From CAVRTM01 sp963696105 (GTDB taxonomy: Bacteria; Actinomycetota; Actinomycetes; Actinomycetales; Dermatophilaceae), in the NCBI GenBank assembly GCA_963696105.1, contig CAVOIP010000005.1, positions 1,364,001-1,428,000 on the forward strand: a stretch of 64,000 nt of DNA. Direction: 5' to 3'. Positions 8,156 through 17,011 of this stretch are shown piece after piece. How positions within the stretch are numbered: position 1 is the stretch's first letter; each line of letters opens with the position of its first letter. The position numbers and the translations under genes were made by a program. Under the pieces are notes generated by a model. It was not told the DNA's origin, searched no databases, and saw only the letters and a program-made list of their open reading frames with translations.

Positions 8156-8800
8156 GTGAGCCAGCACGAGCAGGTCGGTGTCGGGCCGTGGCAGGGCCCG
8201 TGGCCGGCGACCGGGCAGCAGCACCCGTACGACGAGGAGCTGCTCGCCCATGGCGACCGGCGCAACGTCGTCGACCGGTACCGCTACTGGCGGCACGACG
8301 CCATCGTCGCGCGACCTCGACACCCGGCGGCACGACTTCCACGTGGCCGTCGAGAACTGGGGGCACGACTTCAACATCGGCTCGGTGGTGCGGACCGCCA
8401 ACGCGTTCAACGCCGCCGGCGTGCCACATCGTCGGCCGCCGGCGGTGGAACCGGCGCGGTGCGATGGTCACCGACCGCTACCAGCACGTGCACCACCACG
8501 CCGACGGTGGACGCCCTGGTCGACTGGGCGGCCGGGCACGACGGCGGCCTGCCGCTGATCGGCATCGACAACCTGCCGGGGTCGGTCCCGCTGGAGACCT
8601 ACGACCTCCCGCGGCGCTGCGTCCTGCTCTTCGGCCAGGAGGGGCCCGGCCTCTCGGCGCCGGCGCGCGAGGCCTGCGTCGCCGTGCTCGACATCGCCCA
8701 GTTCGGCTCGACCCGCTCGATCAACGCCGGCGCCGCGGCCGCGGTGGCCATGCACGCCTGGGTCCGCCGACACGTCTTCGGCCAGTCGCCGCAGGGCTGA
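8156..8800 (+). CDS. SpoU/TrmH family RNA 2'-O-methyltransferase, three frameshifts
   Basis: The three SpoU motifs are all present but in different frames: NIGSVVRTANAF (motif 1), LFGQEGPGLS (motif 2) and STRSINAGAAAAVAMHAW (motif 3). Reading with single extra bases removed near 8312, 8424 and 8506 restores one continuous protein of about 213 residues from the GTG at 8156. Members methylate ribose in tRNA or rRNA using SAM through a knotted fold. Each insertion sits between well-conserved residues, so the gene is probably intact and the indels are sequence errors. Confidence 0.75.
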   Translation: MSQHEQVGVGPWQGPWPATGQQHPYDEELLAHGDRRNVVDRYRYWRHDAIVARPRHPAARLPRGRRELGARLQHRLGGADRQRVQRRRRATSSAAGGGTGAVRWSPTATSTCTTTPTVDALVDWAAGHDGGLPLIGIDNLPGSVPLETYDLPRRCVLLFGQEGPGLSAPAREACVAVLDIAQFGSTRSINAGAAAAVAMHAWVRRHVFGQSPQG

Positions 8801-8924
8801 CCGTGGCCACGCCGGCGGCCGGCTCGCCGCCTCCGGCGCAGGCGCGTGGCAAGGGTCGCCTGCGGGCTGTCGCACGTGCAAGGATCGGCGCAGCACCCCG
8901 GTCGACCGAGCACGAGGAGTTTCC

Positions 8925-9956
8925 ATGCCCATCGCGACCCCCGAGGTCTACGCCGACATGCTGGACCGGGCGAAGGCCGGCTCCTTCGCCTACCCGGCGA
9001 TCAACGTGTCGTCCTCGCAGACGCTGAACGCCGCGATCCGCGGGTTCGCCGAGGCCGGCAGCGACGGCATCGTGCAGGTCTCCACCGGAGGAGCGGAGTA
9101 CCTCTCCGGCCCCACCGTGAAGAACATGGTGAGCGGCGCGCTGGCCCTGGCGGCGTTCGCGCACGAGGTCGCCAAGGCCTACGACGTGCACATCGCGCTG
9201 CACACCGACCACTGCCCCAAGGACAAGCTGGACGGCTACGTCCGGCCGCTGCTCGCCGCGTCGACGGAGCGGGTGAAGGCCGGCGGCACGCCCTGGTTCC
9301 AGTCGCACATGTGGGACGGCTCGGCGGTGCCGCTGGAGGAGAACCTCGAGATCGCCCGCGAGCTGCTCGGGCTCGCCAAGGCCGCCGACGTCATCCTGGA
9401 GATCGAGGTGGGCGTGGTCGGCGGCGAGGAGGACGGCGTCGAGGGCGGCGGCGGTGAGCAGCTCTACTCCACCCCCGAGGACGCGGTCGCCACCGTCGAG
9501 GCGCTGGGGCTCGGGGAGAACGGTCGCTATCTCACGGCCCTGACCTTCGGCAACGTGCACGGCGTCTACAAGCCGGGCAACGTCAAGCTGCGCCCGGAGA
9601 TCCTCAAGCGGGCGCAGGAGGCGGTCGTGAAGGCCAAGGGCCTCGCGGCCGACGCCAAGCCGTTCGACCTGGTCTTCCACGGCGGGTCCGGCTCGCTGGC
9701 CGAGGAGATCTCCGCCGCCGTCGACTACGGCGTGGTCAAGATGAACGTCGACACCGACACCCAGTACGCCTTCACCCGCCCGGTCGCCGGCTACATGTTC
9801 ACCAGCTACGACGGCGTCCTGAAGGTCGACGGCAACGTGGGCAGCAAGAAGCAGTACGACCCCCGGGCGTGGGGCAAGGTGGCCGAGGAGGGGATGGCCC
9901 GTCGGGTCGTCGAGGCCTGTGAGCACCTGCGCAGCGCGGGGACGCACTCCCGATGA
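8925..9956 (+). CDS. fbaA: Class II fructose-bisphosphate aldolase
   Basis: A 343-residue zinc aldolase of glycolysis/gluconeogenesis that splits fructose-1,6-bisphosphate to DHAP and glyceraldehyde-3-phosphate. LHTDHCPKD carries Asp95 and the zinc ligand His96; EIEVGVVGGEEDGV, GNVHGVY and VFHGGSGS supply further zinc and phosphate contacts. This long form (type A) differs from the 278-residue aldolase at 62924, so this is the housekeeping enzyme. GAGGAG lies 7 nt before the ATG. The stop overlaps the start of the DUF3151 gene by 4 bp (ATGA). Confidence 0.95.
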   Translation: MPIATPEVYADMLDRAKAGSFAYPAINVSSSQTLNAAIRGFAEAGSDGIVQVSTGGAEYLSGPTVKNMVSGALALAAFAHEVAKAYDVHIALHTDHCPKDKLDGYVRPLLAASTERVKAGGTPWFQSHMWDGSAVPLEENLEIARELLGLAKAADVILEIEVGVVGGEEDGVEGGGGEQLYSTPEDAVATVEALGLGENGRYLTALTFGNVHGVYKPGNVKLRPEILKRAQEAVVKAKGLAADAKPFDLVFHGGSGSLAEEISAAVDYGVVKMNVDTDTQYAFTRPVAGYMFTSYDGVLKVDGNVGSKKQYDPRAWGKVAEEGMARRVVEACEHLRSAGTHSR

Positions 9957-10357
9957 GCGGCAACCTGCTCGGCATCCCCGAGACCCTGCTCCCTGCCGAC
10001 CCGGCCGCCGCGCTGCTCGAGCAGGGCGAGGACCCCCGCTCGGTCGCGGCCCGCTTCCCGTCGTCGTCCCTCGTGTGGTCCGTCCTGTCCGAGCAGGCCC
10101 TGGACGACGGCCGCACCATCGAGGCCTATGCCTTCGCCCGCACCGGCTACCACCGGTCGCTGGACTCCCTGCGCAAGAGCGGCTGGCGCGGCCAGGGCCC
10201 GGTTCCGTGGTCGCACGAGCCGAACCGGGGGTTCCTTCGCTCGCTCGCAGCCCTGAGCCGGGCAGCCGGCGCCATCTCGGAGACCGCCGAGGAGCGCCGG
10301 TGCGCGGACTTCCTGCGGGACTCCTCCCGTGACGGCGCCGAGGCGCTCGGCCTCTGA
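9953..10357 (+). CDS. DUF3151 family protein
   Basis: A 134-residue protein matching the actinobacterial DUF3151 family: LLGIPETLLP at the N-terminus, then a tetratricopeptide-like helical core (WSVLSEQALDDGRTIEAYAFARTGYHRSLD) and GWRGQGPVPWSHEPNRGFLR. The function is unknown. The ATGA overlap with fbaA means translational coupling, and the fbaA-DUF3151 pairing is a known actinobacterial arrangement. Confidence 0.9.
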   Translation: MSGNLLGIPETLLPADPAAALLEQGEDPRSVAARFPSSSLVWSVLSEQALDDGRTIEAYAFARTGYHRSLDSLRKSGWRGQGPVPWSHEPNRGFLRSLAALSRAAGAISETAEERRCADFLRDSSRDGAEALGL

Positions 10358-10358
10358 C

Positions 10359-11681
10359 ATGCGGCGCTCCGCCCTGCTCCTGGGGGTCCTGACCGGTGCG
10401 CTGGCCCTGACGCCGGCCGGGTGCTCCTCCTCGACCGGGCAGGCGAGCCGCACCACGCCGGCGTCCGCCTCTGCGCCGTCCTCCTCCGCCGGCGCCAGCT
10501 CGACCGCTCGCAGCCTGGCCGCGAGCCGGTCCGCGACGACGCCCCCGACATCCCCGGCATCCCCGACGTCCCGGTCCTCGACCGCGGCCCCGACAGCCAG
10601 CGGCGACCCGGCGCCGTCGACCTCACCGGTCCCCGCCGCGGTCCAGGCGGCGTACCGGCGGATGACCCCCGCGCAGCGGGCCGGTCAGCTGTTCATGGCC
10701 GGCACGCCCGCCACCACGGCGAGCGCGGCGGTGCTCGGGGTGATCCGCCGCCAGCACGTGGGCTCGGTGATCCTGACGGGGCGCAGCCACGCCAGCGTGT
10801 CGGCGACGCGCGCCGTGAGCCGGCGGCTGCAGGCTGCCGCGACGGCCGCGGCGACGGGAGGCGTCCCGCTGGTGGTCGCGGCCGACCAGGAGGGCGGCAA
10901 CGTGCAGGTGCTGCAGGGTCCCGGGTTCTCCCGGATGCCCACCGCGCTGACCCAGGGCGGCTGGGGCGTCGTACCGCTGAAGGCGTCGGCCCGGACGTGG
11001 GGGCAGCAGCTCGCCGCGGCGGGGGTCAACCTGAACCTGGCGCCGGTCATGGACACCGTCCCGAGCCCCCAGGCCGCACGCACCAACGCGCCGATCGGCT
11101 TCTACCGCCGCGAGTTCGGCTACACCCCCTCCACCGTGGCCACGCACGGCACCGCCTTCCTGACCGGTATGGCGTCCGCCGGCGTCGCCACCTCGGTCAA
11201 GCACTTCCCGGGCCTGGGCCGGGTCCGCGGCAACACCGACACCACCGCGGGCGTGACCGACACGGTGACCACCTCCACCGATCCCTATCTCAGGCCGTTC
11301 GCGGCCGGCGTCCGCGCGGGCGCACCCTTCCTCATGCCGTCCACGGCGTACTACTCCCGCATCGACCCGCGGCACCCGGCGGCGTTCTCGCCCACCGTGC
11401 TGCAGGGCCTGGTCCGCCGCCAGCTCGGCTTCACCGGCGTCGTGATCAGCGACGACCTCGGCAGCGCCAAGCAGGTCGCACGGTGGACGCCGGGTCAGCG
11501 GGCCATCATGTTCGTCGACGCCGGCGGCGACATGGTGCTCACGGTGGATCCCTCGGTCGCGCCCGCGATGGTGCAGGCGGTGACGGCGCGGATGGCGAGC
11601 AGCCCGGCCTTCGCCCGCAAGGTCGACGCCGCCGCGCTGCGCGTCCTCACGGTCAAGCACCGGATGGGTCTGCTGCGCTGA
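10359..11681 (+). CDS. Glycoside hydrolase family 3 lipoprotein (NagZ-like)
   Basis: A 440-residue secreted lipoprotein. The signal peptide ends in the lipobox TPAGC with Cys22; a 70-residue Ser/Thr/Ala/Pro linker follows, then a GH3 barrel. GH3 landmarks are AADQEGGNVQ (substrate-binding Asp), SVKHFPGLGRV with the Lys-His pair, and VISDDLG with the probable nucleophile Asp. The closest functional class is beta-N-acetylhexosaminidase acting on cell-wall or chitin-type sugars. The canonical NagZ GHG-D-H loop is changed to GLGRVRGNTDTT, so the acid/base His of NagZ may be missing. The start at 10359 is chosen because it begins the signal peptide; it lies 1 nt after the DUF3151 stop. Confidence 0.88.
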   Translation: MRRSALLLGVLTGALALTPAGCSSSTGQASRTTPASASAPSSSAGASSTARSLAASRSATTPPTSPASPTSRSSTAAPTASGDPAPSTSPVPAAVQAAYRRMTPAQRAGQLFMAGTPATTASAAVLGVIRRQHVGSVILTGRSHASVSATRAVSRRLQAAATAAATGGVPLVVAADQEGGNVQVLQGPGFSRMPTALTQGGWGVVPLKASARTWGQQLAAAGVNLNLAPVMDTVPSPQAARTNAPIGFYRREFGYTPSTVATHGTAFLTGMASAGVATSVKHFPGLGRVRGNTDTTAGVTDTVTTSTDPYLRPFAAGVRAGAPFLMPSTAYYSRIDPRHPAAFSPTVLQGLVRRQLGFTGVVISDDLGSAKQVARWTPGQRAIMFVDAGGDMVLTVDPSVAPAMVQAVTARMASSPAFARKVDAAALRVLTVKHRMGLLR

Positions 11682-11711
11682 CCCGGCGGCGCCGGGTGGC
11701 ACGATGCCCGT

Positions 11712-12860
11712 ATGCGCCGCCGCAGCGAGACCGACGAGCAACGCGCCTTCCGCCAGATGGTGCGGGCGTTCCTGACCGAGAAGGTCGCGCCGCACGCAGA
11801 GGCGTGGGAGCGCGAGGGCCTGGTGCCGAGGAGCCTGTATGCCGAGTTCGGCGCGCTCGGCGTCACCGGGCTGCAGGTGCCCGAGGCGTACGGCGGGGGA
11901 GGCGAGGCGTCGTTCGCCTACCAGGCCATCCTCACCGAGGAGATCGTCGCCACCGGCGCGGCGACCGGGGCGCTGCTGCTGCACCTGAACGTCGTGCTGC
12001 CCTACTTCCTCGCCTACGGCACCCCCGGGCAGCTGGCCCGCTGGTGCCCCGGGTTCGTCTCGGGGACGCTCGTCACCGCGATCGCGATGACGGAGCCCGG
12101 CACCGGATCCGACCTCGCCGGGATCACCGCCACGGCGGTCCGGGACGGTGACCACTACGTGCTGGACGGTGCCAAGACGTTCATCACCGGTGGCGTGCAG
12201 GCCGACCTGGTCGTCGTGGTGGCCCGCACCTCCCGCGACGCGGCCGACCGCCGCGGCGGCCTGACCCTGCTGGTGGTCGAGGCCGGGATGCCGGGCTTCT
12301 CCCGGGGCCGCAAGCTGGAGAAGCTGGGCCTGCGCTCCCAGGACACCGGTGAGCTGTTCTTCGACGGTGTCCGCGTCCCCGTGGCCAACCGGCTGGGCGA
12401 GGAGGGAAGGGCGTTCGCCTACCTGGGCGCGAACCTGCCGCAGGAGCGGATGGCGATCGCGGTCGGCTCCCAGGCCGCCTGCGAGCGGGCCATCGCGCTC
12501 ACGCTCGACTACGTCCGCGGCCGCACCGCCTTCGGCACGCCGGTCGCCGCGTTCCAGAACACCAAGTTCGTGCTCGCCGGGCTGTCCGCCAAGGTCGCAG
12601 CCGGGCGCACGCTGGTGGACGCCGCACTGGCCGACCTCGACCGGGGTGAGCTGTCCGGCGCCGACGCCGCCAGGGTCAAGCTCTACGCCACCGAGCTGCA
12701 GGCCGAGGTCGTCGACGCCTGCCTGCAGCTGCACGGCGGCTACGGCTACATGCTGGAGTACCCGATCGCCCGCATGTACGCCGACGCCCGGGTCTCACGG
12801 ATCTACGGCGGCTCGAGCGAGATCATGAAGGTGCTCATCGCCAAGGACCTCGGCCTCTGA
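11712..12860 (+). CDS. Acyl-CoA dehydrogenase, long-chain/isovaleryl-like
   Basis: A 382-residue flavoenzyme introducing the 2,3-double bond into acyl-CoA. AMTEPGTGSDLAG and FITGG contact FAD and substrate; RTAFGTPVAAFQNTKF and LHGGYGYMLEYPIARMYAD are family signatures. The position that holds the catalytic Glu in medium-chain enzymes is Gly here (IYGGSSEI). Glu258 in QAACERAI matches the alternative catalytic Glu used by long-chain and isovaleryl-CoA dehydrogenases, so the enzyme should be active. It is followed by a thiolase on the same strand, suggesting a beta-oxidation role. Confidence 0.93.
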   Translation: MRRRSETDEQRAFRQMVRAFLTEKVAPHAEAWEREGLVPRSLYAEFGALGVTGLQVPEAYGGGGEASFAYQAILTEEIVATGAATGALLLHLNVVLPYFLAYGTPGQLARWCPGFVSGTLVTAIAMTEPGTGSDLAGITATAVRDGDHYVLDGAKTFITGGVQADLVVVVARTSRDAADRRGGLTLLVVEAGMPGFSRGRKLEKLGLRSQDTGELFFDGVRVPVANRLGEEGRAFAYLGANLPQERMAIAVGSQAACERAIALTLDYVRGRTAFGTPVAAFQNTKFVLAGLSAKVAAGRTLVDAALADLDRGELSGADAARVKLYATELQAEVVDACLQLHGGYGYMLEYPIARMYADARVSRIYGGSSEIMKVLIAKDLGL

Positions 12861-12925
12861 CCGGCCCGCGGGAGGGGTGCGTGGATGACACGATGGTCCG
12901 GTCGTCCTCATCCCCGGGAGAAGCC

Positions 12926-14119
12926 ATGCGGAATGCCGTGATCGTCGACGCCGTCCGGACACCGGTCGGGCGGCGCGGGGGAGCGCTGGCGGGCGCCCAC
13001 CCCGTCGACCTCAGTGCGGTCGTCCTGCGCGCCCTGGCCGAGCGGGTCGGGCTGGACCCGGCGCTGGTCGACGACGTGATCTGGGGCTGTGTGTCGCAGG
13101 TGGGGGAACAGGGCCTGAACGTGGGGCGCAACGCGGTGCTGGCCGCGGGCTGGCCCGAGGCGGTGCCCGCCACGACGCTGGACCGTCAGTGCGGGTCCTC
13201 CCAGCAGGCCCTGCACTTCGCCGCCGCGGGAGTGGTCAGTGGCCAGTACGACGTCGCGGTCGCCGGTGGCGTCGAGTCGATGACCCGCGTGGCGATGGGC
13301 GCGAGCGTCCGCAGCGGTCCGGGGCTCCCGTTCGGCCCGGCGATGACGGCCCGCTACGGCGGGGCGCCGTTCAACCAGGGGGTCAGCGCCGAGATGGTCG
13401 CCCGCCGCTGGGGCCTGACCCGGACGGACGTGGACCGCTACAGCGTGCAGTCGCACCAGCGGGCCGCTGCGGCGCGGGCGTCGGGCGCCTTCGCCGACGA
13501 GATCGTCCCCGTCGTGCTGGATGCGGACGGCGCCGTGCTCCTCGAGGGCGGGTCCGGCGCGGTGGGCAGCACGACGGTGACCGAGGACGAGGGCATCCGC
13601 CCGGGCACGACCGCGGCGGTGCTGGCCGGGCTGAAGCCGGCCTTCGAGGAGGGTGGCACCGTCACCGCCGGCAACGCCTCGCAGATCTCCGACGGTGCGG
13701 GCGCGCTGCTCGTCACCACCAGCGAGGTGGCGGCGGCGCGAGGCTGGCGCCCGATGGCACGCGTCCACGCCGTGGCGGTGGTCGGGGTCGACCCGGTGCT
13801 CATGCTGACCGGCCCCATGCCGGCCACACAGGCGGTTCTGAAGCGGGCGGGGCTCGACCTGGCCGACATCGGCACGTTCGAGGTCAACGAGGCGTTCGCG
13901 TCGGTGCCGCTCGCCTGGCTGGCCGAGACCGGCGCCGACCCGGCCCGCCTCAACCCCGACGGCGGCGCCATCGCGCTCGGCCACCCCCTCGGCGGGTCCG
14001 GTGCGCGGCTGGCGTCCACCCTGGTGCACCGGATGCGGCGCACGGGGACGCGGTACGGGCTGCAGACGATGTGCGAGGGCGGCGGCATGGCCAACGCGAT
14101 GGTGCTCGAGCGCCTCTGA
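12926..14119 (+). CDS. Acetyl-CoA C-acyltransferase (thiolase)
   Basis: A 397-residue type II thiolase that cleaves 3-ketoacyl-CoA to acyl-CoA plus acetyl-CoA, or condenses acetyl-CoA. Nucleophile Cys89 is in DRQCGSSQQA; the active-site His is in ALGHPLGGSGAR; the second Cys is in MCEGGGMANA. The ATG at 12926 follows GGGAG; an upstream in-frame ATG at 12881 would add residues foreign to the family. It is 65 bp downstream of the acyl-CoA dehydrogenase, probably in the same operon, and a hairpin at 14230-14266 closes the unit. Confidence 0.93.
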   Translation: MRNAVIVDAVRTPVGRRGGALAGAHPVDLSAVVLRALAERVGLDPALVDDVIWGCVSQVGEQGLNVGRNAVLAAGWPEAVPATTLDRQCGSSQQALHFAAAGVVSGQYDVAVAGGVESMTRVAMGASVRSGPGLPFGPAMTARYGGAPFNQGVSAEMVARRWGLTRTDVDRYSVQSHQRAAAARASGAFADEIVPVVLDADGAVLLEGGSGAVGSTTVTEDEGIRPGTTAAVLAGLKPAFEEGGTVTAGNASQISDGAGALLVTTSEVAAARGWRPMARVHAVAVVGVDPVLMLTGPMPATQAVLKRAGLDLADIGTFEVNEAFASVPLAWLAETGADPARLNPDGGAIALGHPLGGSGARLASTLVHRMRRTGTRYGLQTMCEGGGMANAMVLERL

Positions 14120-14493
14120 CGAAGGAGGCGGCGGGAACCGGGACGGTGCGACGGTGCCGGGGCGCCCCTGGCCGCGACGCGACGGGGCGCAGCTGACGAC
14201 GAGGCACCGGAGGGCGGTGGTGCCGTGGTGCCGGGGGCCAGGACCACGTGGTGCCCGGCCCCCGGCTTTCGCCCCCTGCTGTGGCCCCGTCTGCTCTCCC
14301 CCAGCAGGGTCGGGGCCGAAGACGCGGTGGGGAATGTCCCCTGCACCGTGCACCGCGTCGATTGGATGATGCCGCACGCGACCCGCTTGGGGTGGCACTA
14401 CGCTGCCAATGGCCTTAACCTGCCACAGATGAATTTGCTATGGGTGGCCGCGCGGGCCCCTCTTCTGGTCGGTCGTCCGATCCGGTATGTCCG
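14120..14493 (+). other. Intergenic region with terminator and AT-richer promoter stretch
   Basis: 374 bp without a convincing gene. The first half contains the thiolase terminator hairpin. The stretch around 14400-14445 is clearly richer in A+T than its surroundings and probably holds the promoter of the regulator at 14494, but no clean -35/-10 pair can be assigned. Confidence 0.5.
14230..14266 (+). terminator. Hairpin after thiolase gene
   Basis: Perfect 10-bp arms GCCGGGGGCC (14230-14239) and GGCCCCCGGC (14257-14266), followed by TTTC. The loop contains its own palindrome ACCACGTGGT. Confidence 0.65.
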
Positions 14494-15513
14494 ATGAGCT
14501 CGTATCTGTCCGGGTTCCGCGTGTCCGAGGCCGCCGAGATGCTCTACCGGCGGGTCCTGCGGTCCACGACGACGGATGTGGCCACCCACGCGCGCGAGCT
14601 CGGGTGGACCAGGGCCGAGGCGCTGTCCGCGCTGCAGTCGCTCATCGCCACCCGGCTGGTCCGCCTGACCAGCGACGGCCAGGTGCTGGTGGAGGACCCC
14701 CGGATCGCCCTCCAGCGGCTGGTCGACGGCGAGGAGGCCCGGCTCGAGGCCCGGCGTCGGGCCCTGGCCGAGACCCGGGGGGCGATCCACCAGTTCACCG
14801 CGGAGCACCGCCTGGGCCGCGGTGACGTGGTGAACGGCGTCCGCCGTACGGCCTGGGAGGTCGTGGCCGCGGACGTCGCGCCGAGCCTGGTCGAGCACCT
14901 GACCCGCAGCACGGCCGGGACGGTCCGCAGCTCCGTCCTCGCCGTGTCCGGCGGACCGGGGGTCGACCCGGACGCGAGGCGCGCCACGCAGGCGGCGCTC
15001 GCGGACGGCCGGGAGCACCGCGGGCTCTACCCCCTCACCGTCCTGGACGACCCGGACGAGCGGACGTGGATGCAGGCCTGGGCCGCCATCGGGGAGCAGC
15101 AGCGGATGGTGGAGGCGCCGCCGAGCGAGTTCGCGGTCTTCGGCGCCGACGCCGTGATGGCGGCCGGCGTCTGGGGCGGAACCGAGGGGGACTACGTCAT
15201 CATCCGCGACCTGATGCTGGTCGAGGCGTTCACCGCGCTGTTCGACCTGGCCTGGTCCACGGGCCTGCCCGTCCCCGACGCCGCGTCGACCAGTGAGTCC
15301 GACCGGCGCCTGCTGGCCCTGTTGGCGCGGGGGTACAAGGACGAGGCGATCGCGCGCTACCTCGGCTGGGGCGTGCGCACGGTGCGGCGCCGGGTGTCCG
15401 CGCTGATGGACGCGCTCGGTGCCGACACCCGCTTCCAGCTCGGGGTCGCCGCCCAGCAGCGGGGCCTGCTCGAGGTCGAGGGTCGCCGGCGCACACCGCG
15501 CGCCGGGCGCTGA
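14494..15513 (+). CDS. TrmB/LuxR-like transcriptional regulator (paralogue 1)
   Basis: A 339-residue regulator with a TrmB-like winged helix at about residues 1-60 and a LuxR-type HTH near residues 270-320 (LLARGYKDEAIARYLGWGVRTVRRRVSALMD region). The middle resembles a phospholipase-D-like/TrmB effector segment. The same architecture occurs in the gene at 21303-22334; both end in GADTRFQLGV or GAGTRFQAGV. Ligand and targets are unknown. The ATG at 14494 gives the domain's natural start; there is no strong Shine-Dalgarno sequence. Confidence 0.82.
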   Translation: MSSYLSGFRVSEAAEMLYRRVLRSTTTDVATHARELGWTRAEALSALQSLIATRLVRLTSDGQVLVEDPRIALQRLVDGEEARLEARRRALAETRGAIHQFTAEHRLGRGDVVNGVRRTAWEVVAADVAPSLVEHLTRSTAGTVRSSVLAVSGGPGVDPDARRATQAALADGREHRGLYPLTVLDDPDERTWMQAWAAIGEQQRMVEAPPSEFAVFGADAVMAAGVWGGTEGDYVIIRDLMLVEAFTALFDLAWSTGLPVPDAASTSESDRRLLALLARGYKDEAIARYLGWGVRTVRRRVSALMDALGADTRFQLGVAAQQRGLLEVEGRRRTPRAGR

Positions 15514-15565
15514 CCGGGCGCTGGTTCTGCCCCGGACCGGCCGAGCCGTTAACCTTTGGTCGCAC

Positions 15566-15594
15566 GAGCCCCGTGCGCCTGAGCGCCGGGGCTC
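15566..15594 (+). terminator. Hairpin between regulator and purA
   Basis: Arms at 15566-15578 and 15583-15594 pair as GAGCCCCG and GCGC with one bulged T and a CTGA loop. It could terminate the regulator gene, or, being 75 bp upstream of purA, act in a purA leader. Confidence 0.5.
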
Positions 15595-15669
15595 CAGTCA
15601 TGACGTGACCGGCGGGATCCGGGCGCGCCGTGCAGCGGCCATGACGACGATGCGAGGAAGGGAGCCCCG

Positions 15670-16962
15670 ATGCCGGCGATCGTGCTGGTCGGAGCCCAGT
15701 GGGGCGATGAGGGCAAGGGCAAGGCGACCGACCTGCTGGGCAGCAGTGTCGACTACGTCGTGAAGTTCAACGGCGGCAACAACGCCGGCCACACCATCGT
15801 GGTGGGCGGTGAGAAGTACGCCCTGCACCTGCTGCCCAGCGGCATCCTCAGCCCCGGCTGCACCCCGGTCATCGGCAACGGCGTCGTCATCGACCTCGGC
15901 GTGCTGTTCCAGGAGATCGACGCCCTCGAGGCCCGCGGCGTGGACACCTCCCGCCTGGTGGTCAGCGCCAACGCCCACCTCATCCCGCCGTACAACCGCG
16001 TGCTCGACAAGGTGACCGAGCGCTTCCTGGGCTCGCGCCGGCTCGGCACCACCGGGCGCGGCATCGGCCCCACCTACGCCGACAAGATGAGCCGGGTCGG
16101 CATCCGCGTGCAGGACCTGTACGACGAGTCGATCCTGCGCCAGAAGGTCGAGGCGGCGCTCGCGGTCAAGAACCAGGTGCTCGCCAAGATCTACAACCGC
16201 CGCGCGATCGAGGTGCAGGAGGTCATGGACGAGCTCATGACCCACGCCGAACGGCTGCGCCCGATGGTCGTCGACACGGGCCTGCTGCTGTCCACCGCGC
16301 TGGACCAGGGCAAGACCGTGCTGTTCGAGGCGGGCCAGGCCACGCTGCTGGACGTCGACCACGGCACCTACCCCTTCGTCACGTCCTCGAGCGCCACGGC
16401 CGCCGGCGCCTGCACCGGCTCGGGCATCCCGCCGACGCGCGTCGACCGGGTCATCGCGATCCTCAAGGCCTACTCCACCCGGGTGGGCGAGGGGCCGTTC
16501 CCGACCGAGCTGCATGACGACATGGGCGAGTTCCTGCGCCGGACCGGCGCCGAGTACGGCACCACCACCGGCCGGCCGCGCCGGTGCGGGTGGCTCGACA
16601 CCGTCGTCGGCCGCTACGCCACCCGCATCAACGGCGTGACCGACTTCGTCATCACCAAGCTCGACGTCCTGACCGGGCTGGAGCAGGTGCCGGTGTGCGT
16701 GGCCTACGACGTGGCCGGCGTCCGGCACGACGAGATGCCGATGAGCCAGAGCGACTTCCACCACGCGACGCCGGTCTATGAGTACCTGCCCGGGTGGACC
16801 GAGAACATCTCCGCCTGCCGCACCTTCGAGGAGCTGCCGGCCAACGCCCGCCGTTACGTCGAGCGGGTCGAGGAGCTCGTCGGTGCCCGCGTGTCCACGA
16901 TCGGCGTCGGCCCGGGCCGCGACGAGACCATCGAGCGGCACTCGCTCCTCGGCCTCGACTGA
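15670..16962 (+). CDS. purA: Adenylosuccinate synthetase
   Basis: A 430-residue enzyme that joins IMP and aspartate with GTP, the first step from IMP to AMP. WGDEGKGK at 11-18 is the phosphate loop with catalytic Asp13; NGGNNAGHT supplies catalytic His; RGIGPTYADK and the PTRVDRVIAILKAY stretch are family signatures. Length is standard. The ATG follows GAGGAAGGGAG. It stands apart from the main purine cluster 7 kb downstream, as is usual for purA. Confidence 0.97.
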   Translation: MPAIVLVGAQWGDEGKGKATDLLGSSVDYVVKFNGGNNAGHTIVVGGEKYALHLLPSGILSPGCTPVIGNGVVIDLGVLFQEIDALEARGVDTSRLVVSANAHLIPPYNRVLDKVTERFLGSRRLGTTGRGIGPTYADKMSRVGIRVQDLYDESILRQKVEAALAVKNQVLAKIYNRRAIEVQEVMDELMTHAERLRPMVVDTGLLLSTALDQGKTVLFEAGQATLLDVDHGTYPFVTSSSATAAGACTGSGIPPTRVDRVIAILKAYSTRVGEGPFPTELHDDMGEFLRRTGAEYGTTTGRPRRCGWLDTVVGRYATRINGVTDFVITKLDVLTGLEQVPVCVAYDVAGVRHDEMPMSQSDFHHATPVYEYLPGWTENISACRTFEELPANARRYVERVEELVGARVSTIGVGPGRDETIERHSLLGLD

Positions 16963-17011
16963 CGCGACACCCCCATCCCCCCGAGGCCAGCCCGACCCAG
17001 GAGGTCAGAAG

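Noticed and set aside
10623..12734. A 703-codon open frame antisense to the GH3 lipoprotein and the acyl-CoA dehydrogenase
   Set aside because: Same reason: low-complexity composition and real genes on the other strand.
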